Both the position numbers and the translations under genes were made by a program. Below are positions 6,540 to 7,376 of a stretch of DNA of 7,376 nucleotides, one piece after another. The notes beneath the pieces were generated by a model. That model saw only the letters and a program-made list of their open reading frames with translations, did not search any database and was not told the origin of the DNA. Each line of letters begins with the position of its first letter. Position 1 is the stretch's first letter. Source of the DNA: Paludibacteraceae bacterium (GTDB lineage Bacteria > Bacteroidota > Bacteroidia > Bacteroidales > Paludibacteraceae); NCBI GenBank assembly GCA_017648235.1, contig JAGCIZ010000066.1, forward strand, positions 1 to 7,376, in the 5' to 3' direction.

Positions 6540-7376
6540 TTATTTCAACTCACCAGAAGACAAGGCTTGTATTGTAATATTTCCAATAGCAGTTGCTTCT
6601 ACATCGCCAAGAATAACCTCGCAACCAGTTTTTTCTTCGGTAAATTTGTTTAACAATCTATTACGAGAACCACCACCAACAATGTATATTTTATTTATTT
6701 TTTTTCCTGAACAATTTTCCAATTGAACCTTCACTTCAGCATATTTTGTTGCTAATGAAAGGCAAACACAGCGCATACAATCTCCGTTCGTTTGGGGTTT
6801 TGGTTGATTAGATTTTTCGCAGAAATCGCAAATGGCCTTTGACATACTGATTGGGTTTGCAAAATGCACATCATCTACATCTACAACACTATTGCAGGTA
6901 GATTCTTCTGCTTCAGACACTAAAGTAGAATAATCACACTTTTGTCCTTGTTTTTCCCACTCTTTTACCAACGATTGAATCAACCAAAGTCCTGTAATGT
7001 TTTTCAAGAAGCGAATCTTACCATCAACCGTTCCTTCGTTGGTAAAATCGCTGTTCATTGCTTCTTGAGTTTGTATTGGTTCGTCAATCTTTACTCCCAT
7101 CAATGACCATGTGCCTGAACTGATAAAAGCCCAATCGTTTTCGTTTGTACGAATAGATGCTAATGCACTTGCCGTATCGTGAGAACCAACAGCAACAACC
7201 TTAGCGTTTCCGCCAACTTCTGCACATATCTCGGCCGTAAGATCACCAATTACAGTTTGTGGATAAATTATTTTTTGCATCAAATCTCGATTCAAATCCA
7301 ACTCATTAAAAATGGTCTTATCCCATTTTTTTGTCTGAGAATTAAGAAGTTGAGAGGTAGAAGAAATTGTGTATTC
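6540..7376 (-). CDS. rhaB: Rhamnulokinase, C-terminal part (5' end outside window)
   Basis: Rhamnulokinase phosphorylates L-rhamnulose with ATP to L-rhamnulose-1-phosphate in cytoplasmic L-rhamnose catabolism. The reading frame is open to the last base of the window and gives 278 residues; full-length RhaB is about 480-490, so roughly the first 200 residues are missing. The visible part starts with EYTISSTSQLLN, in frame with the rest. It contains the FGGY-kinase motif VGSHDTASA with the catalytic-base Asp (codon 7176-7178), AFISSGTWSLMG, IRFLKNITGLWLIQSL, the adenine-nucleotide-binding IYIVGGGSRNRLLN (around 6650-6690), and the C-terminal VEATAIGNITIQAL. These are specific enough to favour RhaB over xylulo-, glycerol- or fuculokinase. 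In-frame TTG or ATG codons near 7301 and 7280 are internal, because homology continues upstream of them. It is followed 16 bp later by the GH110 gene, probably in the same transcript. Its promoter and regulator lie outside the window. Confidence 0.93.
   Translation of the reverse strand, partial: EYTISSTSQLLNSQTKKWDKTIFNELDLNRDLMQKIIYPQTVIGDLTAEICAEVGGNAKVVAVGSHDTASALASIRTNENDWAFISSGTWSLMGVKIDEPIQTQEAMNSDFTNEGTVDGKIRFLKNITGLWLIQSLVKEWEKQGQKCDYSTLVSEAEESTCNSVVDVDDVHFANPISMSKAICDFCEKSNQPKPQTNGDCMRCVCLSLATKYAEVKVQLENCSGKKINKIYIVGGGSRNRLLNKFTEEKTGCEVILGDVEATAIGNITIQALSSGELK

Noticed and set aside
7278..7301. Start codon of the kinase near 7301 (TTG) or 7280 (ATG), which would make a short kinase
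   Set aside because: The same frame continues to the window edge and encodes family sequence (EYTISSTSQLLN), so the gene is cut by the window, not truncated.
21..7376. A single rhamnose system formed by rfbA and rhaB
   Set aside because: One builds dTDP-L-rhamnose and the other degrades free rhamnulose; they are on opposite strands in separate operons and share no direct intermediate.

Overview
The window looks like chromosomal DNA from a low-GC member of the Bacteroidota, most likely Bacteroidales-like. Three things point there. The RmlA, NadE and rhamnulokinase sequences have the character I associate with that group. The secreted glycosidase is a lipoprotein with a short K-rich signal peptide ending in MLSC. 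Shine-Dalgarno sequences are weak or absent before most starts. This assignment is made from recall of family sequences, not from a search. The DNA is AT-rich throughout, and no mobile element, CRISPR array, tRNA or rRNA was seen.

Left half, plus strand (about 21-4004): four tightly packed genes that probably form one transcription unit. They are rfbA/rmlA (glucose-1-phosphate thymidylyltransferase, first step to dTDP-L-rhamnose), nadE (NAD+ synthase of the long, glutamine-dependent architecture), a small FMN nitroreductase-family protein, and a Rossmann/DUF2520 protein. Gaps are 20 bp and 20 bp, followed by a 1-base stop/start overlap. The last three genes all relate to nicotinamide or flavin redox cofactors by family.

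Right half, minus strand (7376 down to 3999): three genes reading the other way, again tightly packed. They are the 3' part of a rhamnulokinase gene (rhaB, cut by the window end), a lipoprotein right-handed beta-helix protein recognised as a GH110-type alpha-1,3-galactosidase, and a YgjP/DUF45-type zinc metallopeptidase. The gaps are 16 bp and a 4-base ATGA overlap. The rhaB-GH110 pair suggests use of a glycan that carries both L-rhamnose and terminal alpha-galactose. The two units converge, and their coding ends overlap by 6 bp.

The most unusual signal is in nadE. The C-terminal NAD synthetase domain is intact, but the N-terminal nitrilase-like glutaminase domain has lost the catalytic-cysteine motif and is shortened around the active site, with no break in reading frame. 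This looks like a pseudo-glutaminase NAD synthetase. Apart from that, the window is mostly ordinary housekeeping and sugar-metabolism genes, and I see no multi-gene novel system. There is no non-coding stretch longer than about 20 bp.
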